Source: Panorpa germanica
Lineage: Eukaryota; Arthropoda; Insecta; Mecoptera; Panorpidae
NCBI GenBank assembly: GCA_963678705.1
Contig: OY783217.1
Coordinates: forward strand, 2,604,001-2,668,000
DNA: 64,000 nt
Reading direction: 5' to 3'
Of this stretch, positions 12,035-25,100 are shown in pieces. The notes beneath the pieces are model-generated. The model was given only the letters and a program-made list of their open reading frames with translations, made no database searches and was not told the origin of the DNA. Made by a program: the position numbers and the translations under genes. How positions within the stretch are numbered: the first letter of the stretch is position 1; each line of letters begins with the position of its first letter.

Positions 12035-15000
12035 TAAATATATATTTCAGTCTAATTATTTTAATTTTAAATTAATGGGCCTTTTTCTGAAAGATGAACT
12101 TCACTATTTTTTGATGGGATTATGTCAGCTACAAGATAAATTGTTAAACTGCAACTGGTAACTTATGCAACAATTATTATTTTAATGGATCTTTTTTCTA
12201 AAAGATACATTTTAATATTTTTGAATTTTTATTTTTAAATATCTGCGCCTTTCTGAATTCTATGCACATTTTATTTAAAATGTATTTTTTAAATAGGAAT
12301 ATGTACGCTACACATTATTTTCAGTGGAGCCATCAGAAACCATCCCCCTCGGGGGCTTCGTCAGATGTTAATCGTCAGAAATTTCGGCTTATATTCATCA
12401 TATTGGCAACCACTTTCGTCTAGGACGAGATTCGTTGGTTATATAGGCAAATTTTGATTGGTGCGATACCAAAAGAATAATTCAAATAACTTACTTACCA
12501 ATGTGGTTTTAATATTTATTTAAAATTATTAGGTACGTGAAACAAAATTAAATAAATTTAGATCTGATTGTTTTTTGATGAGATGAAAAAGTAAGTATAA
12601 TAAAGAAACTTAGTCAAAACAAGTCTCAAATTAGGTTGTTAAGTTTCAATCAATTACCCACAATATTATAATACACAAAGGTATAAAACAGCCTCCATTT
12701 ATGTTTGATTCATCTGGTCCCCATAGAAAACTGAAACAATTGTTTTGATTATTTTAATATTTGTTTTCGAGAAAAATAAAAAAAATTCTTATAAAAATAT
12801 CAGGGATTTATTTATTATTGAGATGAGCAACGAGACATGTTAATTAAATAAATTACCTAATTAATAATATTAATTATAATATATTTATAACACAATAATT
12901 TATAACACTATATTATTTGTAAATCTACTAGCATGTGATATTGCTTATAATGAGAGTGATTCATATTTGTGTTTGATCATATTTTTGTGAGTTTCATGAT
13001 TAAAAAATTAATGAGAGTAGAGGGATGAATAGCATACACATTTAAATTGATTGTAATTTTGGTAATTTCATGAGGGCTATAAACAATTAATTCTATGATA
13101 ATTATTTAAATAATTATCAATAAGTTAAGAATTCGTTTTTATAAAATATAATTGCACATTTAAAATAAAATGTGATAATTATTATATATAGTAAAATTAC
13201 ACTTCTAATCAATTTATGCATTGAGTAATTTATATATTATCTTATAATTATCATTATTTGTATTTTCTTTAAACATTTGAAACATAACAATGATCTAACA
13301 CACAATAGTATTTATATTTTTAAACTATGAATTTCATTTATTCTTACAAATTATTATTTTTATATATATAAGTGATAATAAATAATAAATCAATATAACA
13401 AGTAAGTAATTTGTAAGCTAGTTCAACTTAAGTACGAGCTATTCAGATTCAAAATGTAAGAGGACGTACTATCTTGCTATTGCAATAGCGCCAGCGCTAA
13501 ATAAAAAAACTTAGTTATATAACTTAAATTGTACATAATTTTTTATCACTTAAATATATTCTCAAATATGTCAAAAAATTTCCATAAAATTTGCGAATTA
13601 AAATGATAAATTAATAGCAATTCATGCAACATTTTATAAATATAAACGTAACGATGGTTAAGAAATCAAAACACAAAACATGATCTTATTTATAGTAGTT
13701 TACTTAAGCAGACTTGGTCTATTCTAATTGATTTTATATCCACATATTTTTATGAAGTATCAAAATGTCTGTCCAAATTAATAAATATTTTAGCACGAAG
13801 ATATTGCAATCTGAACTGCTATTAAAATTTATATATGATTATTTTGAACATACAAAAATGTAAAGAAATTTCTTTTATATTGTTAGAAATAATATTGTTG
13901 TGACACTGCATTTTGTATTTGTCTCACGTTTCTTATAATATTTTGAATATGTAGTTGTTTATAAGCCTTTTTAATTAATGACTAATACAAAGTTATTTAT
14001 GCACATCAAAGTTATATAAATGCCTTATGAAACATATTGAAATAAAATACAAAATATTCATTTTTACGAATTTCAGTAGTTGCTCACTCTGTGACACAAT
14101 AATTTTATGTAGTAGTTATATAGTGTTTTTTATTTCAATACCTAATGCTACATAGATATTTAATATTATCAATTCTAATCCATTTTAATTACAACTACAG
14201 TAAATATGCTCTTTAGCTTCTTCCAATTAATATTAGAAGGTCTCACAGTAACATACAGATGTATTAAGGAGTAGACAAATATCTACAATTCTCAAAAAAT
14301 TTGAGACCGCTTTATGTTTACATTTTTTTAATTGTTTAGCATGAGGATTTTAGCTAAATATTATAAATTATATTTAGTATATATTATGTAGTTGTTTTCA
14401 CTTAATGTATTGTGCAGACATTTAAATAAATTGAAATATTTTCAATCGCATCATCATATTTTATTATTAGTTCAATGAACGATTGAATGGCGTACCTCCA
14501 TATTAGAAATTTAGCACTTTAAATATTATAAATATAGTTGCAATGTGTGATTTATAATGTATGCAATAGATAAAGGAATTAATATTTCATTTATTACGAA
14601 TTTTATGATTATTTATATTCATTTGTATATTATTAAAAAAAAGCATATTTCTTTAACAACAATGACCTGAACACATTACATTTGTAAGATTTTAGAAGAA
14701 AAAAGAGATAAATTGCTGCTCGTTACTGGAAAAACGTTATTTTTCTTGAGAACCAGCTCATATCAAACAAATTTAAAATTTCATAGAAATGTAAAAAATC
14801 ATTATATCTTATATTACCTAAAATTGTTAACTTTTGAACAGAATCGAGCATCATTTTATTTTCAAGTAAAGGAAATACCCGTAATATAACGACTAGTTCT
14901 TGGAAACAGAGATTTCAAGCACCCTTATTTTAATAATTTTATCATTATTGTACTGTACTTAATTTTACAATGATTAACTTTTATAATTCATTTTGCTATA

Positions 15001-15774
15001 TTTCGTGTGCAGTTGTTCCATATATAAGTGATTTAACATTAACAGTATTATTAACTATTTTAACAAAAAAAAAAAACAAAACAAACTTTGGCTTAATTAC
15101 AGATCTCACACTCATCGTTTACAAGGGGATAATCTAGTTTGTGACGCGCTGTAGCACACTTATTATAGCATTCAACGAAACTAAATAAAAAAACTTGTTA
15201 ACAATAATACTTTAAGTAGTCGAATATTAAGAAAAAAAATGATTTCCGTAAGTTACATAGCTTTTACATACCTTGTATACTTTGTAATGTAAAATACATG
15301 TACATTCCAGTTAAATTCTTTGTGACGACTCTACAATATAAGAGTAATTTAGGTATATCTGTTTTTGATTACGTATTCTTAATAATATACACTTTCGATA
15401 TCTTACACTTCAGATTGGACAAAAACATTATTATATTGTTAAACTAACTTATCAGATATTAGGGCAGTTTCCTAGAATTAAAGAAAATCACATAATTTAA
15501 AATGAACTTAATAAAAGTTCAATTGCTTTATTATTCGGCCCTTATTTAGTAATTTTATGAGCTATCAGGTCGATTATTGCAAGGGCTAATTAAACATTAG
15601 AGCGTGTCTCTGGCTTATGGGTTATAAGTAAAATTCAATAAACTATATATATTTTAATATTCTTGTTATAATATATATTTGTTATGTAAATGATATTGCA
15701 TCGTTTTATTAGTCTTTGACTCTCACTTTTTCGAGTATTTTAGTGTATTCGAGGTATTCCTCTCCATAATTACA
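12035..15774. other. AT-rich non-coding stretch including the likely Snrk 3' UTR
   Basis: No coding exon found. The right part is probably the 3' UTR of the minus-strand Snrk gene; an AATAAA on that strand lies at 15715-15720, about 55 bases after the stop, with others further left. A small GC-rich knot at 12328-12372 contains a perfect CCCCC-TC-GGGGG motif next to repeated CAGA/CGTCAGA words, possibly the remnant of a mobile element. Confidence 0.4.
15715..15720 (-). terminator. Snrk: Possible Snrk poly(A) signal
   Basis: AATAAA on the minus strand about 55 bases past the stop codon. Other hexamers occur further downstream, so this is one candidate of several. Confidence 0.3.
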
Positions 15775-18700
15775 TTAGCACATACTGCAACATTTTGACA
15801 CATCTTTTAAATGAATCCGACACATTAGCGGCATTATAACTGTTTCCAGTGTTATATCAGTGTCGATGCTTTTATGCTGTGTTGATGATCCAAGATTTTG
15901 ATTTACGTCTCCTAAACATGCCCTTAATAGTCTGCCTTTTCCATTTACTAGAGTTCCATGTGATCCATGAGGAGGTTCCGGCCCAGCACGGGTAATTCTA
16001 TCCCGTGCTAAAGAACTACATGATTGAGCCTTGTACAAACGCCCCCGTTGAAATAAATTCGGCAGAGGAATACAAAGTTTCTTATGCACTTGAAAATATT
16101 TACCTAATATTCTCAATTTTCGTGAGGGCTTTTCGCTTACTGCAGATTTATAATTTTCTTTATTATCTGGAATTGATGTGGCGGCAGTTGTGGTATTTAC
16201 AGGCTCTTCACTAGTAGCCCGACGGGACCAGCCCGAAAGGAGTCTAGCACCAAGCCCACGGCCTCTGGATGTCGTTACAGACGATGTCTGGTTCGTAAGA
16301 GTGGTCGATATAACAATATTATGCTGACAAGGTTCCTGTACCTCTGTGATACGATTTAAGGACTGACTTTCACGAAGGCGGGTTTCTCCGGCGCGTCTAC
16401 GACCAGCGCGATGGCGCCGCCCCCCTGTGCATTGTTTGGTGCCACTACCACCACCTCCAGCACCGCCACCAGCTGTCGAGTTTCCCGGAGTTCCATTAGT
16501 TCCAGGCGCAGATCGGGCTACTACTCCACTTGACGTGTGACTACCAGGCCCCGCTCCTGCACCACTACCACTAGGATCTTGTGAATCACTGGAATCATCG
16601 TGAGAATCCCTTCGTGGTGGTAGTGGTTTTCCAGTGCTATTTATTTTGTGTGCTCTTTTTTTTCTACTTTCAGAATCATCATCCGATGCATCTGATGAAC
16701 TACAAGAAGCTGTACGACTTTTGTGAAACTTAGCTCGACGTTGTTGTTCGTAGCTGGCACTTTGTCTATTTACAAAATTTCTCGCAACAGGCCTCGGGGT
16801 AACACTTGCACTATCTGAAGATCCAGCATCTCCTTCTTCACAAATTTCATTTAAAGGAGCGGTTCTTGTCGGTGATGGCATTGTTTTATATTTTGGAGGT
16901 TGATGTGTGGGTGGCGTTGTATGTACCGGTATATGTATCGTAGATGCTTCTGTAATGACTGTCGTACGCGGAGTTTCATGGGTAGGTACAGCTCTCCATT
17001 TTGTAAAGCTTTCGTGAGCAGTATGAGGTCGATGAGCTTCCCGTTTGAAACCAGTGCTAAGTAAACGAAGTCTATTGGAATCATTTTCTGCATTTGTTAT
17101 TCGGGTCACGCCAGCTATGCCGCCAATTCCCGTATCCCTTTCAGTAGCTGTAAGATTTGCTTCGTTCAGGCGTTCTTGAAGGACAACATTCAGACGACCT
17201 TCCGATCGGGAACCTCGACGATTTAATGAACATAAAGGTGGCGTTAGCTCTTCTCTCACTGGCATATCATCTTCATCTGCTTCCTCTTGTACTATACTGC
17301 ATTTACGGATGCGGCCGCTCTATAATAAAATTATAGTATGGTAATTTATTTACATTTACTGTATAACAAAATTGTTTCTAATTATAACTACCTGCGCGCC
17401 ATCTCCTGGTGTTCTTGGCACATTTAACATGTTTTGCCCAGCTTTTGGAGCTGCCAGTAATGTTTTATGTGCTGTATTTTCTTGACGCTTTTGAGTTGCT
17501 ATTGGTAAACTTTTAGGGCATCCTTTTTTATCTGATTCTAGTTTTTCTCGCAAATTCTTTTCTCCTATTAGATAGTATGTAGCGGTTACATGGTTAAATG
17601 CATCTTGTTCTAAAGCCCTACAAAGAAAAATAGTTATATATAATTGGTGTATAGTAGTTAGTGATTAATTATCAGTGAGTTCTTAACTTACTCTAATATT
17701 TCTTCCTTTGTCGCAATATTACCATTAACCATTTTTGTAATAATTTTAGCCTGATCTTCCTCAGTGAGTCGATGTTTCTGAACAAGTGGTAGGTCTGCAC
17801 CAACACAATCCTGCAACCATTCATGTTCAGCTATTTGTTTTAAAGTTGCTCTTCGTTCAGGCTCACGAACAAGCATTCTCGCAATAAGCCTAAAAATATT
17901 TTAGTCAAAATTAATACACGCTATATGTGAAAAACTATCACATAATGAATAGGATAAAATAACTACTTTTTACAAGCCGGTGACACATGTTGCGGAATTG
18001 AATATTTACAATCCATAATCATTGTCAAAGTTTCACTGTCATTTGCTTCATGGAATGGAGCTCGCCCACAAACTAACATATATAGAATTACGCCTAGGGA
18101 CCACACATCTAAAAATACGCATGATATGTATTAATAATTAGAACAGAGCAACTTTAACTTAATAAAGGTGTAAGTTAAAATTAATTTAAAATAGCGTACC
18201 AACAGCTGGAGCATCATAAGAGTCTCCCAGGAGTATTTCAGGAGCTGAGTAAGCAAGACTCCCGCATGACGTTTGCAATTTCTGTCCTGGACAATAACGA
18301 TTACTAAATCCAAAATCAGTTAATTTTAGCACTCCGAGACGAGGAAAGAATACAACGTTCTCCGGCTTCAAATCTCTAAAAAAAGAAATAAGTATTTGAA
18401 AATAACCTAAAACTTGGAAATGGTAATAGTATAGTACCATATAAAATATAGTATATTCATTTACAATGGCATCGTTTATTGTAAACTGTGTTGCATACAC
18501 ATTAGGCACTTCTTACTATATGTAAATTATAATATGTATATTCTGTTATTTTATATACATATAAAAATGTTTTAATATATCGCGTTGTATTTCATATCTA
18601 ATAAAGTATTCGTAGTTACCTATGAACAACGTGCAGCCCATGGCAATATGAGATAGCTCTAACGATCTGTGCAAAGTACTCTTTACCGAGACTCTCACCC

Positions 18701-19286
18701 AGTCCTCTTGTATTCTTCATAATAAGGTCATAGAGATCTCCGCCGTCTCCTAGTTCTAAGATAAGGTATAATTTTGTCTGTGTGTCTATTACCTCATACA
18801 GTCTCACGACATTTGGATGCTGTACAAGCTTCATACAGCGAACCTAAAAATAATAAGAATTGGTATAACAGATCTCATAGTTTTTGGTTCCATAAAAAAA
18901 TGTTAAATGAAATTATTATATTAAGTAGTATATAGAATACAGCCCGGAGGAATAGGGCTTGCTTTCTTTATAAAGAGAAAAAAAAAACTAAATTATATAA
19001 TAATGCTTATGTTAAGGCATTTGTGTCAGAATTTTTGTGATAATTAATGCTTTATTACCTCTTGAAAGAGATGGGTCTTAGAGACTTCATCCAACTTTGT
19101 TTTATCAATTACTTTAACAGCAACTTTCTCGCCGGTGAAGACATGTCTTGCGAGTTTAACAACGGCGAAATGTCCGCTGCCTAAGGTATCCTCCAGGTCA
19201 TAAAGACCAGCTATTTTTCCATCCAGACCTCCTGAAGAACTTGCACCCGCTACGGGACCCCTGGTGTCTAGATCGCCGCGGTGCAT
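15775..19286 (-). CDS. Snrk: SNF1-related serine/threonine kinase SNRK
   Basis: Seven coding exons (19286-19059, 18843-18620, 18375-18200, 18108-17967, 17889-17692, 17617-17392, 17319-15775) join in frame to 913 codons. Residues about 29-280 are a Ser/Thr kinase domain: LGSGHFAVV loop (35-43), VAVK lysine (58), HRDLKPEN (150-157), DFG (171-173), activation loop [15 protein letters not shown] with T186 at the LKB1 target position, and [17 protein letters not shown]-like region follows ([20 protein letters not shown]). This order and the [11 protein letters not shown] loop identify SNRK, an AMPK relative activated by LKB1. The 514-residue last exon encodes a disordered tail with acidic-serine, Gly/Thr-rich and Arg-rich ([12 protein letters not shown]) stretches. 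The protein ends KCCSMC, a possible prenylation box. Start: the only ATG before the kinase domain, nine bases after an acceptor ending at 19294, so an upstream 5' UTR exon must exist. Longer than human SNRK because of the tail. Confidence 0.93.
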
Positions 19287-19881
19287 GTCGGACCTGGAAA
19301 TAATAAAACTGGAATTAATAAAGTTAAATATTTTCTAATTATCGTTGCTTGTGGCACGTTCGCTATGTTTTTTCTATATTTTTATAAATTTTCATCAATT
19401 TGCTAACTATGAACATATACTAAAATCAATTGTTCTTAAATTACGCGCACAGCAACTCAGAAATTGACTTCTCTTATTCGGGATCCACACAAGCGTCTTC
19501 GCTTATTCTAGCTCTTTGCGATTTTCAGATTGACTAGAATGGAAACGTTCGTATTCGTGTACCGATACATGAATCCTGCAGAATGGTTGCTCTGCGAACA
19601 CGAATACTGAACATTTGAACACGCACACGCATGTGGAGTCCCGGGGTTAGTAGCATTTATCAATGATTACAAGTAAGAAGTAAAAGATGACTTAAAAAAA
19701 AGGTTCATTATTATGGAACTACTAGTTATGTTGATAGAATAGCTAATTAAGAATTGCTAATTGACCAATTTCAACAATGAAGTTCGATTATTTAAAAAAT
19801 GATGGACCGGAAGCACTAAAAATATAAATGTTTTGTTTAGTAAGTAGTGTAGGTAACAAAGTCAGACATCTGCGCACGAAA

Positions 19882-19889
19882 TGACGTCA
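19882..19889. promoter_or_regulatory. CRE-type palindrome upstream of Snrk
   Basis: A perfect TGACGTCA, the full cAMP-response element bound by CREB/ATF bZIP dimers, lies about 600 bases upstream of the Snrk start codon, in the presumed first intron. A second perfect copy is at 22115. Function is inference. Confidence 0.3.
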
Positions 19890-20378
19890 TCAGACGAAAA
19901 AATTCAGGAATTGGTTGCCAAAAAATCAACATTTATATCATATAAATATATATAATGTAGAAGATTCCTAGATTATACTGTGTTACAATTGCCTATTTAA
20001 ATAAATTAAAGACCACAATATAATACGTAAATTAAAATATTAACTAAATTTTACATAAATAATACACAAAATATTTGTTTTTTTTTTTGTAAATATTAAA
20101 ATTTTACAATTATTTTATGTAATATTTACTTTGTATTTAGTGCGATTGCATTGTTTTTTCGCACAATGCCACATACAATATATATGTTAAAAAAAATGCT
20201 ATTCTAATGTACACATAGTATACATATTAGAAAAATTAGGTAGCGGTTATTTTGTTTTTACAAAATGAATCAATTTTAATAACATAATTTTTTCTATTTT
20301 AAAAAACTTGATTTTAGTAACAATACTGAATTATTCTTATATGTAGCAAGGTAAAAATCATCAATATTATTATCTATA

Positions 20379-20576
20379 GGGTTTTACAAGAAGAGGTGTC
20401 ATTTTAAATCAACAACATTTTCGTGAAAGGTGGTGATATTTTTTTAATCTAAAGTACAAACTTTGAGGTTAGTAATGGAACAAAACACCTATCAAATGGC
20501 ACCACAAAGACGATTGTATGTTGACAGGTCAGAAATGATGCAAAATTTAAAATGACAGTTCTTGTTGAAAGAGCCC
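20379..20576. mobile_element. MITE with ~32-bp terminal inverted repeats, TA target site
   Basis: The left end GGGTTTTACAAGAAGAGG, running on to TGTCATTTTAAA, is mirrored at the right end, where the minus strand reads GGGCTCTTTCAACAAGAAC then TGTCATTTTAAA. The element is 198 bases, non-coding and flanked on both sides by TA, as in Tc1/mariner-type or related insertions. It lies in the probable first intron or 5' flank of Snrk. Confidence 0.65.
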
Positions 20577-21210
20577 TAATAATAAGCCCTGTATAATAAA
20601 AAATTAAGCCTCCTCTTTTCGTAGCACAAGTGAAATCTCTTCTCTTGCTCTTCTATTATTATATAATTCATATATTTCACAAAATATAACTTTACGCATA
20701 GGTTTAGGACTATGTCAATTTCTCTTCTAAACATATAACAGACTTCAAACAATCCTCTAAAAATATGTGGTTTGTTTACGGAGACCAATGATGTGTTGAA
20801 TTGAAAGATTCATTCAGTTTTGTTCACGTTAAATTTCCTTAATGAGATAAAGAATTATTTTAGATGTATTTAAAGATTTCTTAAATAAATAAAGCAAACT
20901 TTTCCGTTTCTTAAACATATTATTTACATTAAATAGTATGTATGTTTGTTGTTTAGATTTATAAAGGAAATCTACCTTAATATGTTTATAGAATACTGTG
21001 GGGTTAGTACAAGATAGATCTATAAATACCCCATATGAGTCGACACGAGTATATACTCTCCCTAAAACATAAACTCTGATCTAAAAATAATTCTCTAGTA
21101 ATACTTACACTGATGTCCCCTACAGGCTATACACAACACATCAGACTGCACGAACGCTATAGCTTACTAGCAACTAGTAGCCAGGTAGGACTCTCTAATT
21201 TCTGGCTCAC

Positions 21211-21231
21211 CTACGAAACGAGCACGACTGA
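21211..21231 (-). promoter_or_regulatory. Snrk: Candidate Snrk promoter and 5' UTR exon
   Basis: On the minus strand an initiator-like TCAGTC (21231-21226) is followed by a GC-richer segment and a good donor, TTTCGTAG|GTGAGC, with the exon ending at 21211. Snrk needs an upstream non-coding exon because an acceptor sits just before its start codon, and this is the best-looking match in the 2 kb upstream. The first exon would be very short if transcription began exactly at this initiator, so the true start may lie further upstream. Confidence 0.3.
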
Positions 21232-22114
21232 CAGCTCGAAACACATACACTTATTTAATGAATGAATATTACTAATTTGATGGAAATCTTGTTAGGTTAG
21301 ATTCATATATAATATCTGTATGTAGTTTAATGTTTGAACGATAGTGGATTGTATAATAGTACATATGTCACCAGCGAAGTTTCGGATTCTGTTGTCGTCC
21401 AACTTTTGTTGGCAATTTGACAAAGATGGCGCTTCATTTGGATGTCTTTGCAGACTGAAACCAGGCCACATTTATATGCTAAAACGATGCAATTTTTATA
21501 CAGTTGCAAAATATACTCAAGCTAGTACAATATACGATTTATATATAATAGAATTTGTAATAAACTACTTTGTATTACATTTTAAATCTATTTAATAGAA
21601 AGTATATGAGTATTATGTTTTTATACTAATTAAATTAGAAAATAGGTATCAATGCGTCATTTTATTGCGCATATTGCATTTATCCTTTCCTTGTTAAATG
21701 TCTTTTGCCAAGTACTATTTCCAGAACAAGATATTTTCTAACATTGTGCATTGAAGATAACTATAACATTTAAAACAAGATATAAAATATGATTTCTTGT
21801 TCATAATATTAATAATTTTCCCGAGAGTTTAGTTTCCAGATCTCATTACCACTAAATACTTCTGTCTGTGTCTAAGTACAAACTATTAAGTAATTTGCAA
21901 AGGGAGTTCTATATTATGAGGTACATACATATATAAAATTATTTATATGTATAAAGAATAATATATCGTATTTGTATTAGAGAATACTGATACTAAAATA
22001 AAAATCAAAACATCCAGGGAATTTGTTAAAAAAACATATTGCGAAATCAAAAACAGTGACCTACGTCGAGTGGGACTACGTTGACGTCTCAATTGTAAAC
22101 GACGCCCGACGCCG

Positions 22115-22122
22115 TGACGTCA
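22115..22122. promoter_or_regulatory. Second CRE-type palindrome in a CpG-rich patch
   Basis: A perfect TGACGTCA sits in a 120-base patch (22050-22170) unusually rich in CpG and in ACGTC words, including a TGACGTCT at 22082. The patch may be a distal promoter or enhancer; no gene can be tied to it directly. Confidence 0.25.
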
Positions 22123-22170
22123 GTCCATAGTTATCCCATGAGATATGTACGGGAAATTTCATAGTAAAAC

Positions 22171-25100
22171 GAATCAAAATAATAACTAAATAAGGTTCGA
22201 CGGAGAAATCAATTTCTGGTAGGAGTTACTTCCAATAAAAATAATTGTTTCTGGTGAAATTTAATCACGTTCAGGGTCAATGACAAGTTGTATGAAACAC
22301 TGAGATATTTTTTTTATGATGAGTGAAAATTAAAAGTCAGGTTAGGTTACCTAATGGAGTTAATGCAATATTCGTGTAGATATACTCGATTGTCCTTATA
22401 TAGAAAATCAAGATTTTCGCGTAGTTAAAGCGGTTATACTTGTAAGAAACTAACCGTGGTGTGCAGTTTAAAACAAGGTACAAAGTATTATGCAATGACA
22501 GTGGCGGATTGTCAATATATAGGAACATGCTCAATGTCAAAATAAGGCTTGACACCATAGAAAATTTTCAACGTTATACTACTACCGAAAATAGCCCGAC
22601 GTTAATGAAAAAAATATATTTAAATTTATAAAAAGAATACAAAAAAAGAAGGTTCTTAAAAGGTGGTAGTTTTTGGACACACTCTATATTATTTTCAGAT
22701 GGGTTTTTGAAAAATACTGTAATTCTAAAACAGTTTTTTTTTCTTTCAGTTAAAAGTAGGTTATTTTGCAAATATCATTTGAATTGAATAAATACTGTGA
22801 CCCTTTACATAATAGTATATAATATTATATTTGTCGCTTTGTTTTCAATCATCCTTTTTAAAATTGATATCAACATAACCAACACTCTGTATATTTGTGT
22901 AATTAATGAACTTTGGACTCTAAGCGAGTAACATAACATTTTTTCAATGTATTCATTGATCAGTTAAGACGGATCTTCTAAAAATAAAACTGAACTATAC
23001 AAATAACATATAATGTAGGTCCTAGATGTTTTACGCCAATGAAAACTATGCACCAGAATGTCCTCAAACCCAGGCAAAAAGTTCGTTGCAGTGATTTATT
23101 GACTTGTACTTTCTATAAATTAAGATATCACATTTGTCTATCGTATTAATAGATGTCACGTAGAAGAATGCATCGATCTGGATTAGTTCACTGTAATTCA
23201 AACCTGAATTAAGTCAGTGAGTTTTCTGTGTGTACTTTTTAGAGTTATGGCCCAGAGACGCAGTGAGCCGCGCGTGTTTTTTGTGTGCGAATTATTTTAC
23301 ATGACATAGGATGCGGCAATAAATAGGCTCAGTCGCGATACTCCGTATGCAGCCATACAATTCTTTGTCACGACAGTGGACGATGTTCTTACTGTTTTTT
23401 GTCATTTTAAACCTAAATAAAAACGCTACCAAATTATCAAAATATTGCAGTTTATTCACATTAAGTACATTTGTCATGCAAACAATTGGAAATCAAGCAA
23501 AATAAACTAAGCTAGGCTAAACGATGACGATTCTTGATTATAGCTAGGACAATTTACAAATGCTTACTTTTGTTGATGGGAAATATAAAATATGGTAAAG
23601 AACAATGAACACTCTTTATTTATTCAGAGAATTATAATAATTGGTTCTTATTGTATACTTTTAAAAAATTACTAATTTTTGGAATTTCATATAGAAATAT
23701 ACACGTGACAAATTCATGATTAGCTACACAGTGAAATCAGTGCTAGCCACTCAGAGAGTAAAAAAGATTATGAAATGTCAGTTATTTAAATGTTAACATA
23801 ACCTTAAATATGGATTTGAAGTTTGTTATTTGTAAATACATAATCAATTCGTTTGTAAGTGCATTCCCAGTAAACAATTTGGTGAAGTGTCCTATTTGGT
23901 GAAGTTCGAGTCACTCGTACAATTCTATTCTAACGCTTTACAAGTTCTCTACCTGTCACAGATTTTGTGTTAGTTTTTCATAATAATATTCTTTCTTTTT
24001 GCAACATCATTCATTAAGTATTTCTGTTTCTTTCCCACATGGGTATATTTTTATTATCCGGTCATAAATCATAAACCTACTCCGCTTTTAATTCAGCAGT
24101 GAACCGTCGTTGCAATGTCTGTAGCTCATAAAAAGGACCTTTCCTTTGAACGACTGAATAGAAAACGAACACGTTCCAGACAAAAAATTCATGATACGTA
24201 ATAGAAATTAAGTAGAATTTACTCCAAAATGTTTACTGGGTTATTTCTCGTATTTATTAAAAATTCTTCACTTACTGCAACGGTTTTGATTGTGCAGCAG
24301 AATTACAAAAGAAACAAATGTTTATACATCCGCGTTAGTTGCTTAAGCGGATTAGGGTATGTTCCATTTCTCATAGCGCGCTATTCGCTCCTGCTATCAG
24401 TATCGCATATCACATATCGCTGTCGGGAGCGAGAACGGGACTTTCTCACGCTATGCAGAGGGTTTCCTTTTAATCCGTCTGACCTCAGCATAAACTGCAA
24501 TTGCAGTTGTAGGGAATGTGCATGTGCAGTATTGTTTACAACAGCATAATAGGATTTTACACACAATGATGTAAAAAAGTGTTTGCCGACACAATCATTG
24601 CAGATACTGAAGCCATATATTAGCTATAATAGATTAGTGCTATAAAAGAGTGGCCACAAAAAAATGATTTCAAATTTCCCTGATAATTCCAGGTTTTCCA
24701 GTAAAGTTTTTTGTACTTTTCCCTTATATAGAAATTTTATTCGTATCACTTAAATATTTAAAGTTTTGATTATATTGTAATTACCAATAATTAAATCTGG
24801 TATTAAACTAAAAATAATAATATTTATTTCTGATTTATTTTTATCTGCCTTGTATGCTGAGGGCCTAACTGTCTCATTTCTGTGTTGCATATATTTTGAC
24901 ACCCCGTATTGAATTTACCAGTGTGCGCCAAGCCTTAAGGTTTTATAACGCATCTCAGAAAGCAAATAAAGCAGTTTTAACAAGTGAACGCCCTTGCCAA
25001 TAGTAGAGTATTAACGACGTAGTAGCATCTGGAAGTTACTTGACTCGGCTGGTTTTCTTGTTGTCATTTCAAGTGTGAGTGACCTAGCAGTACGACCACT

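Noticed and set aside
24229-24549. 106-codon plus-strand frame and its minus-strand shadow
   Set aside because: They overlap on both strands over a hairpin-bearing patch and have no protein-like domain or splice context.
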